Below are positions 27,855-38,002 of a stretch of 64,000 nucleotides of DNA, in pieces. The translations under genes and the position numbers were made by a program. The notes beneath the pieces are model-generated. The model was not told the DNA's origin. It searched no databases and was given only the letters and a program-made list of their open reading frames with translations. Source of the stretch: Mycobacteroides abscessus ATCC 19977. Its GTDB lineage: Bacteria; Actinomycetota; Actinomycetes; Mycobacteriales; Mycobacteriaceae. The first letter of the stretch is position 1; each line of letters begins with the position of its first letter. The stretch lies in contig NC_010397.1 of NCBI RefSeq assembly GCF_000069185.1, positions 3,348,001 through 3,412,000 on the forward strand. The letters run 5' to 3'.

Positions 27855-29027
27855 ATGCGGGTAGCGATCATCGGCGCCGGGATTGGTGGACTCACCGCAG
27901 CAGCAGCGTTGCGCGCCAACGATATCGACGTCATCGTCTATGAAAAGGCACACGAACTACGCGAAGTGGGGGCGGGCGTGGTCATTGCGAACAATGGTCT
28001 GCGTGCGCTCGACGAAGTGGGATTGGGTGATCGCGTGCGCGCCGTCGGCACACAGATCCGGCGCACGCTCTGGCACACCTGGCAGGGAGAAAGCGTTCCG
28101 GTACCGCCCGCGTGGCCGGCGGTGAGCCCCGATCGCCCGGTGACCTCCCTACCCGTGCATCGTGGCGAATTGCAGCATGCCTTGCTGGGCGCATTGCCCG
28201 CGGGGACCGTACAGCTGGGACGTCCCTGCCAGGACATCGTCGAGACGGCCGATGAAGTGCGCATCATCTTCGCCGACGGTTCCGAAGAACGCGCGGATGT
28301 GGCGGTGGGCGCAGATGGCATCCACTCCGCCGTGCAGCGCGTGGTAGCCGATCCGGTCGAGCTGTCCAGCGACGGCATCATGGCCTATCGCGGCCTGATT
28401 CCCGTCGAACGCCTCGATGGCGTCATCGATCTGAATTCCATGCAGATGTGGTTGGGCCCCGGGCGCAGCTTCTTGATCTATCCGGTCTCGCGGGGACGGC
28501 TGCTCAATGTGGTGGCGTTCACCCCGAGCAACCTGGATGCCGAGGAATCCTGGACCGCCCCAGGCGATGTGGCGGAGTTGTCCGCCGAGTTCGCAGGGTG
28601 GGACCAGCCGGTCCAGCGAGTCGCCGGAGCAATGACCGAGACCTTCCGGTGGGGGCTGTATGACCGGAAGCCGTTGAACCGCTGGACAACCGATCGGATC
28701 GCGCTACTCGGGGATGCCGCGCATCCGATGACACCGCACCTCGGTCAGGGCGCCAACATGTCGATAGAGGACGCCGTCGTGCTGGCCACCGTGCTCGCGG
28801 GGGCATCCGCGACCGAAGTCCCCCGGCGACTGTCGTTGTACGAATCCCTGCGACGTGACCGCACCAGCCGGGTGCAGCGCAATGCCCGTCAGTCTGGGCG
28901 CGTCTATCGCTCCGTCGACCTGACGGCACAACAGCAGGCCGCACAGCTCACCGAGATCCTGGCCGACAACTGGATTCCGGACTACGACGCCGCCGCGACA
29001 GCCGGAACGGCACTGGCCACGCTCTAG
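27855..29027 (+). CDS. FAD-dependent monooxygenase (PHBH/salicylate hydroxylase fold)
   Basis: A 390-residue flavoprotein of the class A aromatic hydroxylases. It has the dinucleotide motif GAGIGGLTAAAALRANDIDVIVYEKA at the N-terminus, the VGADGIHS (DG) motif, and the FAD ribityl motif GDAAHPMTPHLGQGANMSIEDAVVLA. Relatives hydroxylate aromatic acids or urate with NAD(P)H. An AAAGGACGG ribosome site precedes the ATG. It is divergent from MarR with a tandem operator between, so induction by its substrate is likely. The last four bases (CTAG) are shared with the convergent permease gene. Confidence 0.9.
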   Translation: MRVAIIGAGIGGLTAAAALRANDIDVIVYEKAHELREVGAGVVIANNGLRALDEVGLGDRVRAVGTQIRRTLWHTWQGESVPVPPAWPAVSPDRPVTSLPVHRGELQHALLGALPAGTVQLGRPCQDIVETADEVRIIFADGSEERADVAVGADGIHSAVQRVVADPVELSSDGIMAYRGLIPVERLDGVIDLNSMQMWLGPGRSFLIYPVSRGRLLNVVAFTPSNLDAEESWTAPGDVAELSAEFAGWDQPVQRVAGAMTETFRWGLYDRKPLNRWTTDRIALLGDAAHPMTPHLGQGANMSIEDAVVLATVLAGASATEVPRRLSLYESLRRDRTSRVQRNARQSGRVYRSVDLTAQQQAAQLTEILADNWIPDYDAAATAGTALATL

Positions 29028-30718
29028 TCCTTGGTGAATTCCTCGCCCGTTTGCGGATTTACCGCCACCTCTCCTTCCGGGAGGTTGGACAGGTCACCCG
29101 CGATGACGGTCTGCTGCGCCTCGACGGCGTCCGGTAGCCCGAAATGGGTCGTCGCCGCGGCGGGGGCCAGCACGAGATCGGCGCTGCGCCGTGGCAACGT
29201 CTGTCCTTGGAAGAACGGCGGGGCCGCCACCCGCCACAGCATCATCAGCACCACCCCCAGGACCAGGGCACCGACGCCGACTACCGCGACGGCCCCGACG
29301 CCGAACACGGTGACGTTGTTGCCGTCGTCGTCAATGAGCCAGTTCGGCTTGGCGTACTGGATGAGCCCGTAGATGAAAACGACCGTCAGGGTGGCCCCGC
29401 CCGCCAACGGCATCACGCCGCGCATCATCAGGTCACGGAAGCTGGTGGTCAGTCTCTTGCGGTAAAACCACGCGCACGCGAAACCGGTGAGCCCGTAGTA
29501 GAAGGCGATCATCAACCCGACCGAACCGATGAGCGCGGTCAACAGGTTGGTGCTGATCGCGGTGAACAGCACGTAGAAGACGATGGAAATCGCACCCATC
29601 GCAATCGTGGACGTCGACGGCGTCAGGTACGTGCGGTGAATCGACGCAAACGAATCCGGCAATGCCTTGTACACACCCATCGAAAGGGTCGTGCGGGCCG
29701 TCGGCAGGATCGTGGTCTGCGTGCAGGCCGAGGCCGACGTCAGGATGGACGCCGACAGCAACAACATCCCAAGATGCCCGACAAAGCTGTCGCCGAACAG
29801 TTCCGGGCCGATGGCCTTGAATACGTCGGCGGCGTTCTCCTGATTGCCCAGCCCGACACCCTCGGTGCCCACACCGGCGAATGCCACTGCGGCCACGCTC
29901 ACCAGCGCATAGGTGGCCAGCAGCAAGAACGTCGAGATGACTGCCGCACGGCCCGGTGTGCGCCCGGGGTCGTCCGACTCCTCGTTGCAGGCCACGGCGG
30001 TGTCCCAGCCCCAGTAGATGAAGATCGTTGTCAGCACTGCGGGGGCGATGACGGTGCCGAAGTCCATGCCACCGGGCCAGAACCAGGACAGCGACGGCAG
30101 CAGCGAGTAGCTCTCGGCGTTATGTGTGTAGACCTTGATCAGGGCGACCACCGCGAAGGCGATCAACACCACCACCTCGACGGTGAGCAGCCAGTACTGC
30201 AGCCGCGCCGATACTTCGATGCCCCGATAACAGATGTAGGTCATGATCACGATCCAGATGACGCCCGCGACCGTGGACCACAGCACGCTGTCGGCCAGGC
30301 CCGAGGCCGCCGACCAGCCGAGGTCTCCGACAAAAGTGAACGAGTAGGCACCGGCGACCTGGGCGAGGTTGGCCAGGCAGATCACGTCGGCGGCGATGAT
30401 GCCCCAGCCGCCCAGCCATCCGACGATCGGCCCGAAGGTGCGCGAGGCCCAGGTGAAGGTGGTGCCGCAGTCCGGTTCGGCCTTGTTCAGCTCCTGGTAG
30501 GCCACCGCGATGAGATACATCGGGATGAACGAGATCAGCACGATCGCGGGCGCCTTGACCCCGGCGAGCAGGGCGCCGCCGCTGGCGACAATCAGTCCGA
30601 GCGTCGCGGCGAGACTGTAGGCGGGCGCGGTGGAGGCAAGCCCGACCACCACGCTGGACAACAGACCCAGCGCTCCGCCCTTGAGTCCCTTGCTCTCTAC
30701 CGGGATATCTGAACTCAT
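29024..30718 (-). CDS. APC-family amino acid/amine permease
   Basis: A 564-residue membrane transporter with about 12 to 14 hydrophobic helices. The APC signature is clear at the N-terminus (GALGLLSSVVVGLASTAPAYSLAATLG, an unwound TM1 G-A-P region) and in ELNKAEPDCGTTFTWASRTFGPIVGWLGGWGI. A polar tail of about 70 residues follows the last helix. It closes the catabolic island and is the natural uptake system for its amine or amino acid substrate, but the substrate is not readable from sequence. Confidence 0.92.
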   Translation of the reverse strand: MSSDIPVESKGLKGGALGLLSSVVVGLASTAPAYSLAATLGLIVASGGALLAGVKAPAIVLISFIPMYLIAVAYQELNKAEPDCGTTFTWASRTFGPIVGWLGGWGIIAADVICLANLAQVAGAYSFTFVGDLGWSAASGLADSVLWSTVAGVIWIVIMTYICYRGIEVSARLQYWLLTVEVVVLIAFAVVALIKVYTHNAESYSLLPSLSWFWPGGMDFGTVIAPAVLTTIFIYWGWDTAVACNEESDDPGRTPGRAAVISTFLLLATYALVSVAAVAFAGVGTEGVGLGNQENAADVFKAIGPELFGDSFVGHLGMLLLSASILTSASACTQTTILPTARTTLSMGVYKALPDSFASIHRTYLTPSTSTIAMGAISIVFYVLFTAISTNLLTALIGSVGLMIAFYYGLTGFACAWFYRKRLTTSFRDLMMRGVMPLAGGATLTVVFIYGLIQYAKPNWLIDDDGNNVTVFGVGAVAVVGVGALVLGVVLMMLWRVAAPPFFQGQTLPRRSADLVLAPAAATTHFGLPDAVEAQQTVIAGDLSNLPEGEVAVNPQTGEEFTKD

Positions 30719-30894
30719 GCGCAGCAGAATACGGTTTCCGTTGAACTTTCGCCCAACATGAGCGGAATTCGTTTAGGCATTGCGCTCAGGCATCGGATTC
30801 CGCAATCAGCGAGTCGGCTCGCCGAAACTACGGTTTATGACGCATTTCCCGAGTAGCCGACGCACAACACGGCGTGTCGGCGCGGAGCGGCAGG

Positions 30895-31701
30895 CTAGGC
30901 CAGCGGGTTTGTCCCGTTGAGGAACACCCAGATGGCCGCGGCGCCTCCAAAGCCCAGCACCACGGCGGCGAAGGAACCGATGAACGGCCGGCGAGCCCAG
31001 CCGCGACCGGCATCAAACCCATACCGACCAGGACCGACGAGGATCACCGCGACAATCGCGACGATCATCAGCAGCTCGAACTCGTGCCCCTCCGGCCAGA
31101 AGATGGCGTAGCGATTGGCCTTATCGGACACCATGTCGGATAGCAGCACATTCACCGTGAATGCCAACGCGGCCGCACCCGCCAGCGGCGTCAGCAGACC
31201 CAGCACCAGTAGCACCCCGGCGCCCAGCTCCGCCGTCACGCCGACATAGGTAAGGATGTCGGCGTATTTGAAGCCGCGGTCACCGAGGGTTGCTTCAAAA
31301 CCGCTCAGCCCCGTGCCGCCCCACCAGCCGAAGACCTTGCGCAGACCATGGGCGATGAGTACCGCGCCGACCCCGACACGCAGCAACAACAGCCCCAAAT
31401 CCTGGGTACCGCGACGATCGCCCGCCGGATCCTGGGTGCCCCACGGCGCCGCGTGACGCGCGTGCACCGCCTCGGCGGATATCTGAGTGGTGGCAGGTTC
31501 GGCGTAGGGCAGCGGCGCTGGATCGTACAACGGTCCAACCTCTTTCACATTGTGGGAGCTCGTCAGCCTCTCCGCCTGGTACTGCGGGATTGCCGTGGTC
31601 TCGAAGTCGCCGCCGTAGGTAGCCGACGGCACATCATCTTCAGGGTCGACCAGTTCGGGCGGCTTACGCCACACCTGCGGATCGTCTGAATGGCCGGTCA
31701 C
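30895..31701 (-). CDS. DoxX-family membrane protein
   Basis: A 268-residue protein. The first approximately 100 residues are polar and acidic; the DoxX domain follows (LGLLLLRVGVGAVLIAHGLRKVFGWWGG, then GVTAELGAGVLLVLGLLTPLAGAAALAFTVNVLLSD) with four helices. It corresponds by position and architecture to Rv3005c, reported to work with SodA and SseA in a membrane-associated oxidoreductase complex. It is divergent from lppZ. The 176 bp between it and the permease show no recognisable element. Confidence 0.9.
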   Translation of the reverse strand: MTGHSDDPQVWRKPPELVDPEDDVPSATYGGDFETTAIPQYQAERLTSSHNVKEVGPLYDPAPLPYAEPATTQISAEAVHARHAAPWGTQDPAGDRRGTQDLGLLLLRVGVGAVLIAHGLRKVFGWWGGTGLSGFEATLGDRGFKYADILTYVGVTAELGAGVLLVLGLLTPLAGAAALAFTVNVLLSDMVSDKANRYAIFWPEGHEFELLMIVAIVAVILVGPGRYGFDAGRGWARRPFIGSFAAVVLGFGGAAAIWVFLNGTNPLA

Positions 31702-31772
31702 GGGCCCCAGCGTAAGTCCAATGGAGGCCCGAATGTGGCGAGCAACGCCGTAAGGTCCGTAATCTTGCGGGC

Positions 31773-32936
31773 ATGCTCATTCGCTCCAGCCCCGCGACGG
31801 GACCGACCAATGAGCCATCGGGGAGAAAACTGCTTGTCGGTTCGATGGCGGCACTGGCCGCAGCGGTGACGCTGCTTTCGGGCTGCGTGCGGTTCGATCC
31901 CACCCAGGATCAGCCGTTCACCGAGGTTCCCCGGCGCGGGGTTGCGCAGACCACGACCACCCCGCCGCCGCCATTGCCGGGTAAACCGTTTCCCAAGCAG
32001 TGCCCCGCCGAGGGAGTGATGCAGGGATGCCTGGAAGCCACCAGCGGCCTCATCATGGGCAGCGACGGCAAGACCGCCCTGGTCGCCGAGCGCGCGACCG
32101 GTGTCATCAAAGAGATCGCGACGAGCGCCGAGCCCAAGATCAAGACGACCATCCCCGTCGACCCGTCCGGCGACGGCGGCCTGTCCGATATCGTGCTGTC
32201 CCCCTCGTATCAGCAGGACCGGCTGATGTACGCCTACATCAGCACCCCGACCGACAATCGGGTGGTGCGCGTCGCCGACGGCGATGTGCCCAAGGACATC
32301 CTCACCGGGATCCCCAAGGGCCCGACGGGCAACGCCGGGTCGCTGGCGTTCACCAGCCCCACCACACTGGTCGTCCAGACCGGGACGGGCGGTAACGCCG
32401 GCGCCGCCAATGATCCGAACTCTCTGGCCGGCAAAGTCATCCGCATCGAGCAGCCCACCACCGTGGGCCAGACCCCGCCCACGACCGCGATGAGCGGCCT
32501 CGGCGACGGCGGCGCCATGTGCGTGGACGCCGCCAACGGAGCGCTGTACGTCACTGATCGCGCGCCGGCGGGCGACCGGCTGCAGAAGCTCACCAAGGAC
32601 GGCAAGATCTCAACGGTGTGGACCTGGCCGGACAAGCCGGGGGTGGCCGGATGCGCCGCACTGGACAGCTCGGTGATGGTCAACCTGGTGTTCAACCAGA
32701 CCACTGTGGTGGTGCGCCAGAACCCCGAAACCGGAGCTGTCACAGGCGATCCCGAGGTACTGCGACAAAAGGAACAGCACGGTCACGTGCGGGCCCTCAA
32801 ACTCTCGGCCGACGGCAACGTCTGGGGCGGTTCCATCAACAAGGACTTCGGTACCGCCACCGACACCGAGGACGTGGTCTTCCCACTGTTCCCCAAGGGC
32901 GGCGGATTCCCCCGCGCCAACGACGACCTGGACTAA
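31773..32936 (+). CDS. lppZ: Lipoprotein LppZ, glucose/sorbosone dehydrogenase-like propeller
   Basis: A 387-residue exported lipoprotein. The signal sequence KLLVGSMAALAAAVTLLSGC ends in an LSGC lipobox at residues about 34-37. The mature part resembles a PQQ-dependent sugar dehydrogenase beta-propeller (GGLSDIVLSPSYQQDRLMYAYIS, NAGSLAF, GDGGAMCVDAANGALYVTDRAPAGDRLQKL). It matches Rv3006 (LppZ) in position next to doxX. Its enzymatic activity is uncertain. It converges on gatB with no bases between the stop codons. Confidence 0.9.
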   Translation: MLIRSSPATGPTNEPSGRKLLVGSMAALAAAVTLLSGCVRFDPTQDQPFTEVPRRGVAQTTTTPPPPLPGKPFPKQCPAEGVMQGCLEATSGLIMGSDGKTALVAERATGVIKEIATSAEPKIKTTIPVDPSGDGGLSDIVLSPSYQQDRLMYAYISTPTDNRVVRVADGDVPKDILTGIPKGPTGNAGSLAFTSPTTLVVQTGTGGNAGAANDPNSLAGKVIRIEQPTTVGQTPPTTAMSGLGDGGAMCVDAANGALYVTDRAPAGDRLQKLTKDGKISTVWTWPDKPGVAGCAALDSSVMVNLVFNQTTVVVRQNPETGAVTGDPEVLRQKEQHGHVRALKLSADGNVWGGSINKDFGTATDTEDVVFPLFPKGGGFPRANDDLD

Positions 32937-34436
32937 CTAGGCCTGGCCACAGGCCTTGAGCACCAAGTCCTTGACCAGCGCGGCGTCGGCCTGACCCTTG
33001 GTGGCCTTCATCACCGCGCCGACAATGGCGCCCGCGGCGGCGACCTTGCCATCGCGGATCTTCTGGGCGACATCGGGGTTGGCGGCCAGCGCCTCATCGA
33101 CAGCAGCCTGGATCACCGAGTCGTCGCGCACCACGACCAGACCGCGATCCTTCATCACCTGCTCGGGCTCGCCCTCACCGGCGAGTACGCCGTCGACGAC
33201 CTGCCGCGCCAACTTGTTGGACAGCTTGCCGTCCTTGATCAACGCGACCACGGCGGCCACCTGAGTGGGCGTGATGGGCAGGTCCGCCAGTTCAACCTCA
33301 CGCGAGTTGGCCTGCTGCACCAGGTAGTTGCCCCACCAGGAGCGTGCGTCCTCACTGCTGGCGCCCTCGGCGACGGTGGCCTGCACCAGTTCGACCGCCC
33401 CGTTGTTGATCAGGTCGCGCATCACCTCGTCGGAGACGCCCCACTCCTGCTGGATACGGCCCAGCCGCAGCCAGGGCAGCTCCGGGAGGGTGCCGCGCAG
33501 CTTCTCGATGAGCTCCGCGCTGGGCGCTACGGGCTCGAGGTCGGGCTCCGGGAAGTACCGGTAGTCCTCGGCGGTCTCCTTGCGGCGTCCGGCGCTGGTG
33601 GAGCCGTCCTGCTCGAGGAAGTGCCGCGTCTCCTGAATGACGTCCTCGCCCGCGTCTAGAACCGCTGCCTGGCGCCGCATCTCGTAACGCACCGCCACCT
33701 CGACGCTCTTGAGCGAGTTGACGTTCTTGGTCTCGGTCCGGGTTCCGAACTCACCGGCGCCGGTGGGCATCAGCGACACATTCGCGTCGCAGCGCATCGA
33801 CCCATGGTCCATGCGCACATCGGAGACATCCAAGGCGCGCAACAGATCCCGCAATGCCGTCACGTAGGCGCGGGCGATCTCCGGGGCGCGCTGCCCCGTC
33901 CCCTCGATAGGTTTGGTGACGATCTCGACCAGCGGCACACCCGCACGGTTGTAGTCGAGCAGCGACTCGGTGGCGCCGGAGATGCGGCCCGTCTCGCTAC
34001 CGATGTGGGTCAGCTTGCCGGTGTCCTCTTCCATGTGCGCGCGCTCGATATGCACCCGCCACGTGGTGCCGTCTTCCAGCGGAACATCGAGGTAGCCGTT
34101 GAACGCGATCGGCTCGTCGTACTGGGAGATCTGATAGTTCTTCGGCTGATCCGGGTAGAAATAGTTCTTGCGGGCGAATCGGCCCCAGGGAGCGATCTCG
34201 CAGTTCAGCGCCAGACCGATCCGGATGGCGGATTCGACGGCCTTTTCGTTGACGACCGGCAGCGAGCCCGGCAGACCCAGGCAGACGGGGCAAATCTGGG
34301 TATTGGGTTCCGCGCCGAAGGTGGTCGGGCAGCCACAGAACATCTTGGTGGCCGTGGACAGTTCGACGTGAACCTCCATACCGAGCACCGGCTCGTATCG
34401 GGTCAGCACGTCGTCGTAGTCCAGCAGTTCTGTCAT
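32937..34436 (-). CDS. gatB: Asp/Glu-tRNA amidotransferase subunit B
   Basis: A 499-residue GatB. It has [28 protein letters not shown] with zinc-type cysteines, [19 protein letters not shown], the kinase-like signature [24 protein letters not shown] and the helical tRNA-binding tail (Yqey domain). It phosphorylates and amidates Glu-tRNAGln or Asp-tRNAAsn with GatA and GatC. Here gatB is separated from gatC-gatA by pfkA, an esterase and other genes, further than in M. tuberculosis. Confidence 0.98.
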   Translation of the reverse strand: MTELLDYDDVLTRYEPVLGMEVHVELSTATKMFCGCPTTFGAEPNTQICPVCLGLPGSLPVVNEKAVESAIRIGLALNCEIAPWGRFARKNYFYPDQPKNYQISQYDEPIAFNGYLDVPLEDGTTWRVHIERAHMEEDTGKLTHIGSETGRISGATESLLDYNRAGVPLVEIVTKPIEGTGQRAPEIARAYVTALRDLLRALDVSDVRMDHGSMRCDANVSLMPTGAGEFGTRTETKNVNSLKSVEVAVRYEMRRQAAVLDAGEDVIQETRHFLEQDGSTSAGRRKETAEDYRYFPEPDLEPVAPSAELIEKLRGTLPELPWLRLGRIQQEWGVSDEVMRDLINNGAVELVQATVAEGASSEDARSWWGNYLVQQANSREVELADLPITPTQVAAVVALIKDGKLSNKLARQVVDGVLAGEGEPEQVMKDRGLVVVRDDSVIQAAVDEALAANPDVAQKIRDGKVAAAGAIVGAVMKATKGQADAALVKDLVLKACGQA

Positions 34437-34509
34437 GCTGCGATCCTAATAGGTCGGCTTGAGTGGCCGAACAGACACGTTATGCGCAGAAATCGCAGGT
34501 AGCGTCGGC

Positions 34510-35541
34510 TCAGCCGAAGAACGCGGCGGCATCCTCGTAGCGGTTTTTGGGGACCAGCTTGAGCTGACGGGTCGCTTCCGCCAGTGGTACCCGCCCGATG
34601 TCTTGGCCGCGCAGCGACACCATCACTCCGAACTCCCCCGCGTGCGCGGCGTCGGCGGCGTTGACGCCGAATCGGGTGGCGAGCACCCGGTCGAAGGGTG
34701 TGGGAGTGCCCCCACGCTGCACATGCCCCAGCACCGTGGTGCGCACCTCTTTGTTGATGCGCTTCTCGATCTCTACTCCCAGCTGCTGCGCCACCCCGGT
34801 GAATCGCTGATGCCCAAACTCGTCAATTCCCCCGTCGCGCAGCTCCATTGAGCCCTCGGCCGGCTTGGCGCCCTCGGCCACCACACAGATGAAATGCGAA
34901 TCCCCGCGCTGGAACCGGCCTTTGATCAGCCGACAGACCTCATCCACATCGAACGGCACTTCGGGGATCAGCGTCATATGCGCACCCGAGGCCAGTCCCG
35001 CGTGCAACGCGATCCAGCCCGCATGCCGACCCATCACCTCGACCAGCATGACGCGCTGATGGGATTCGGCTGTGCTGTGCAACCGGTCGATTGCCTCGGT
35101 GGCGATGGTCAGCGCCGTATCGAATCCGAATGTGACATCGGTGCAATCGATATCGTTATCGATGGTCTTGGGCACCCCGACCACGGGAACGTTCTCGTCG
35201 GCCAGCCAGCTGGCGGCGGTGAGGGTGCCTTCTCCGCCGATCGGGATCAGCACATCGATCCCGTTGTCGTCGAGGGTCTGCTTGATCTGATCCAGTCCGG
35301 CACGCAGCCGGTCGGGGTTGGTGCGTGCGGTACCGAGCACCGTCCCGCCCTTGGTGAGCAGCCGATCATTGCGATCGTCGTTGTGAAGGTGGATTCTGCG
35401 GTTCTCCAATAGACCACGCCAACCGTCCTGGAAGCCCACGACCTGCGAGTTGTAGCGGTTGGCGCAGGTTCGCACCACCGCGCGGATCACCGCATTCAGG
35501 CCCGGACAATCGCCGCCACCGGTGAGAACTCCGATACGCAT
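34510..35541 (-). CDS. pfkA: 6-phosphofructokinase
   Basis: A 343-residue PFK of the group common in actinobacteria. It has the nucleotide loop [27 protein letters not shown] (the position that is GGDGS in E. coli enzyme and GGDDT in PPi-dependent enzymes), the catalytic [20 protein letters not shown] and [10 protein letters not shown]. These residues fit an ATP-dependent enzyme making fructose 1,6-bisphosphate. It lies 73 bases upstream of gatB on the same strand, as in M. tuberculosis (Rv3010c). Confidence 0.97.
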   Translation of the reverse strand: MRIGVLTGGGDCPGLNAVIRAVVRTCANRYNSQVVGFQDGWRGLLENRRIHLHNDDRNDRLLTKGGTVLGTARTNPDRLRAGLDQIKQTLDDNGIDVLIPIGGEGTLTAASWLADENVPVVGVPKTIDNDIDCTDVTFGFDTALTIATEAIDRLHSTAESHQRVMLVEVMGRHAGWIALHAGLASGAHMTLIPEVPFDVDEVCRLIKGRFQRGDSHFICVVAEGAKPAEGSMELRDGGIDEFGHQRFTGVAQQLGVEIEKRINKEVRTTVLGHVQRGGTPTPFDRVLATRFGVNAADAAHAGEFGVMVSLRGQDIGRVPLAEATRQLKLVPKNRYEDAAAFFG

Positions 35542-35578
35542 AGCCCCATCATGCCCGTGACCGCGCCCGGCGGCAGCG

Positions 35579-37075
35579 CTACGAGGCCCGCGGTATCCGA
35601 CTCGGAATGCTCAGCCGGAACCCGTCCCAGACCGTGCGCCGGTCGCCGCCCAGGTTCTGCTCGACGCGAAGTTCGCGGTCGAAGACCAGCACCGGCCAAT
35701 CCGGGCCGCGATAGGGCGGCCAGTCCCCGCTAGGAACCCCGTTGCGCGCGAAGGCCACCCACCGCTGTTGCACATCATCGACAACCCGCGACGCGTCTCT
35801 GTGGGTGAAGCTGCCGGTCAGGATCGGGCCTGCGGGGCCCCGATAATTGCCGAAAACCGCAAGCAGCTCGGTGGCGTGCGATCCCTCCAGACCGGCGGCC
35901 CGCACCGGCCAGGGTGCGTAGTCGAACTGGTACACGTACACGGGTGCGAAATGTTGGTGAGCCTGGGCAATCCGCCAGACCGAGGAGGTGAAGAACATAT
36001 CCCCGGCCAGTCGCAGCCGCGCCTGCATCGACGGGTATCCCACGTAGGCGGCGGTAATCCGTTCCTGGTAGCCGGGGCCTCCGCGGCCGAGTATCTCCAG
36101 CTGTTCGGCCTCCGACAGCGGCATCACCTTGATCGCCTTGGTGAAGAGCTTGGCCTCGTCGGCGTTACTGCCGATGATCAGCGGAACCCTGTGCGCTTCA
36201 CCGCCTTCGATGGACTCGACGGGCTTCTTCGGCAGATAGTTCCCGTCGACCGACGGACCGAACGGGAATCCGCCCTCGGCGATCAGCTTTCGCTGCGCGC
36301 GCAGAAGCTGCCGTGGTGAGGCGTTCAGGACGGTCGCGGCGGCATTATCGGATGTAGCGCCGAGGATTTCGGCGAACCTGCGGGCATCGTAGGCCACCGA
36401 ATCGGCGTCGGCCGCCAAACCGCTCGCGGTGCTCTGGATGATCGCCTTATGAAAAAGTCCCGCGGCGGCAGGCGTGGCCATCAAGGTCTCGACGCCACTG
36501 CCCCCGGCGCTCTCACCGAAGATGGTGACGTTCTCCGGATCCCCACCAAAGGCAGCGATGTTCTCGCGCACCCACTGCAGCGCGAGAACGAGGTCACGCA
36601 GGTACAGGTTGCTCTCAATGACGTGCCTGTCGTCGGATAACGACGATAAATCGAAGGCACCGAACGCACCCACGCGGTAATTCGCCGACACATAGACACA
36701 TCCGCGGCGCGCCAGAATCGATCCCTCATACGGCGGACTGCTGGAGCTACCGAGGAAATAGCCGCCGCCATAGATGTAGAACATCACCGGCAGCGGCCCG
36801 TCGGGCAGCTGTTCGGGAGCAACCACATTGAGTGTCAGGCAGTCCTCACTGCGCTGCTTCTGCGGCGTGAAAATTTTGGGCTGGTAGGGCGCCGCACCAA
36901 ATCTCTTGCAGCGCCGCACCCCCTCCCACGGCTGCGCGGGGCGTGGTGCCCGTAGGCGTAGTGGGCCCACCGGCGGTTCGGCGTAAGGGATGCCACGGAA
37001 GCGGCGCATGCCGCGCCTGACGAAACCTTCCACCTCGCCGTTGTTTGTCACTACACGTAGGGGCGCCGATGCCAT
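35579..37075 (-). CDS. Type B carboxylesterase/lipase
   Basis: A 498-residue alpha/beta hydrolase of the type B carboxylesterase family. It has [37 protein letters not shown] (carboxylesterase B signature 2), [14 protein letters not shown] for the oxyanion hole, and the nucleophile elbow FGESAGGSG. The catalytic histidine is probably in [13 protein letters not shown]. The start is the ATG at 37075 (MASAPLRVV), not an earlier in-frame codon. No signal peptide is seen, so it is probably cytosolic. Its substrate is unknown. Confidence 0.93.
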   Translation of the reverse strand: MASAPLRVVTNNGEVEGFVRRGMRRFRGIPYAEPPVGPLRLRAPRPAQPWEGVRRCKRFGAAPYQPKIFTPQKQRSEDCLTLNVVAPEQLPDGPLPVMFYIYGGGYFLGSSSSPPYEGSILARRGCVYVSANYRVGAFGAFDLSSLSDDRHVIESNLYLRDLVLALQWVRENIAAFGGDPENVTIFGESAGGSGVETLMATPAAAGLFHKAIIQSTASGLAADADSVAYDARRFAEILGATSDNAAATVLNASPRQLLRAQRKLIAEGGFPFGPSVDGNYLPKKPVESIEGGEAHRVPLIIGSNADEAKLFTKAIKVMPLSEAEQLEILGRGGPGYQERITAAYVGYPSMQARLRLAGDMFFTSSVWRIAQAHQHFAPVYVYQFDYAPWPVRAAGLEGSHATELLAVFGNYRGPAGPILTGSFTHRDASRVVDDVQQRWVAFARNGVPSGDWPPYRGPDWPVLVFDRELRVEQNLGGDRRTVWDGFRLSIPSRIPRAS

Positions 37076-37108
37076 GGGAGCGAACCTAGCGGGGCCCACC
37101 GGCCAGCG

Positions 37109-37405
37109 CTAGTCACGCGAGGGGGCGGATCTACGCCACGCGTCACCGAAAAACCCGGGAGTGGCGAACAGGAAGCTCAACGTGCCCGTGAACAAGACCA
37201 CGGCCATCGCGCTGCCGGCCGCAGTGACGCGCGGGTACCACGGATAAGCCGCGATCATCAGGGCCGCAATAATTTCCATGGTTCCCAGGGCACGTGACAC
37301 GGCAGCGGCACGGGCGTAATCGAAAATCCATCTCATCGATGGGCTGTGCTCGATGAGCGCTCACGAGTCCATCTTCAGATACTTGCCAACCTTATCCAGG
37401 CCAAT
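37109..37405 (-). pseudogene. Decayed DUF417/YkgB membrane protein gene
   Basis: Minus-strand remnant of the same family as the gene at 464-982. A segment IGLDKVGKYLKMDS is followed by an in-frame TGA at 37363-37361, then ALIEHSPSMRW, and later PWYPRVTAAGSAMAVVLFTGTLSFLFATPG. These line up with SPFMGWLYGVF and PWYPRVSLAGSALAIVLFVSTLSFLITTPG of the intact protein. The first helix is missing, and the end lacks the last helix. The nonsense codon and the missing ends indicate a dead copy. A shortened protein from the ATG at 37336 is possible but unlikely to be functional. Confidence 0.7.
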
Positions 37406-37429
37406 CTCGCACCGGCCCAAAGACTTTCG

Positions 37430-37726
37430 TCAGTTGTTCAGATCCGGGCACGAGACGTCGACGTACACGGTGGTGGACGACATCGCGCTGGACTGTCCTG
37501 CGGGCGGTGCCGATACGCCGTGCACATCCGTCACCGTGCACTGTGACAACGGCGCGGACACGCTGCCGTTGAGTTGCACCGAATACCCCTGCTTCTGCAG
37601 ATTTGTCACCGTGTCGCCAGCGTTACCGCCCCCGGTGCTCGTGGACGCCGCGGCCGTACCCGCCAATCCCATGGCGGCCACGGCGAAAGCGGAAGCGGTG
37701 ATGGCGGTGAATGCGAACCTCTTCAT
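37430..37726 (-). CDS. Small secreted protein of unknown function
   Basis: A 98-residue protein with a clear Sec signal peptide (MKRFAFTAITASAFAVAAMGLAGTAAAS, cleavage near residue 27). The mature part of about 70 residues is Gly/Ser/Thr-rich at first, then has TVTNLQKQGYSVQLNG and two cysteines (SQCTVTD and DVSCPD) able to form a disulfide. The NLQKQGYSVQ pattern is reminiscent of PASTA-like repeats in mycobacterial exported proteins. AAGGAG precedes the ATG at 37726. Confidence 0.8.
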   Translation of the reverse strand: MKRFAFTAITASAFAVAAMGLAGTAAASTSTGGGNAGDTVTNLQKQGYSVQLNGSVSAPLSQCTVTDVHGVSAPPAGQSSAMSSTTVYVDVSCPDLNN

Positions 37727-37918
37727 GATGAACTCCTTGAGAGTTGTGCCGCGGACTGGTTCCGGCGACAACACAAGGCTCGGCCCGCAAGGCGTTTGTT
37801 CCTTGAGCGCACACTGAAGATTCGATGCAAGAAATCGACGGCAGATGACAACCCGAAACAGGGCTGTGAACTGCTATTTCCGTATCTCAACGGCTCCGGG
37901 CGCTATCGGTGCGCCAAG

Positions 37919-37945
37919 GAAACTCTGAAGTTTCGATGAAGAAAC
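37919..37945. promoter_or_regulatory. Overlapping GAAAC/GTTTC repeats before the two-component system
   Basis: GAAACT-CTGA-AGTTTC (37919-37934) is a perfect 6-bp-arm inverted repeat, and GTTTC-N6-GAAAC (37930-37945) overlaps it. They lie 58 bp upstream of the response regulator start in an otherwise gene-free 276-bp stretch. An autoregulatory site is possible. Confidence 0.35.
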
Positions 37946-38002
37946 GCGGCCCAGGCACCGCGACCTTCGACCTGGGCCAAGCTCTCGGTGCACCATTGGC
38001 GC

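Noticed and set aside
29144..30712. A 522-codon plus-strand open frame opposite the APC permease
   Set aside because: The permease has clear transmembrane helices and APC motifs; the opposite frame is His/Gln/Arg-rich with none.
32939..32956. AGGCCTG-GCCA-CAGGCCT hairpin at the lppZ/gatB junction as a terminator
   Set aside because: The stem is short, lies within the last gatB codons and has no T-run; chance is likely at this GC content.
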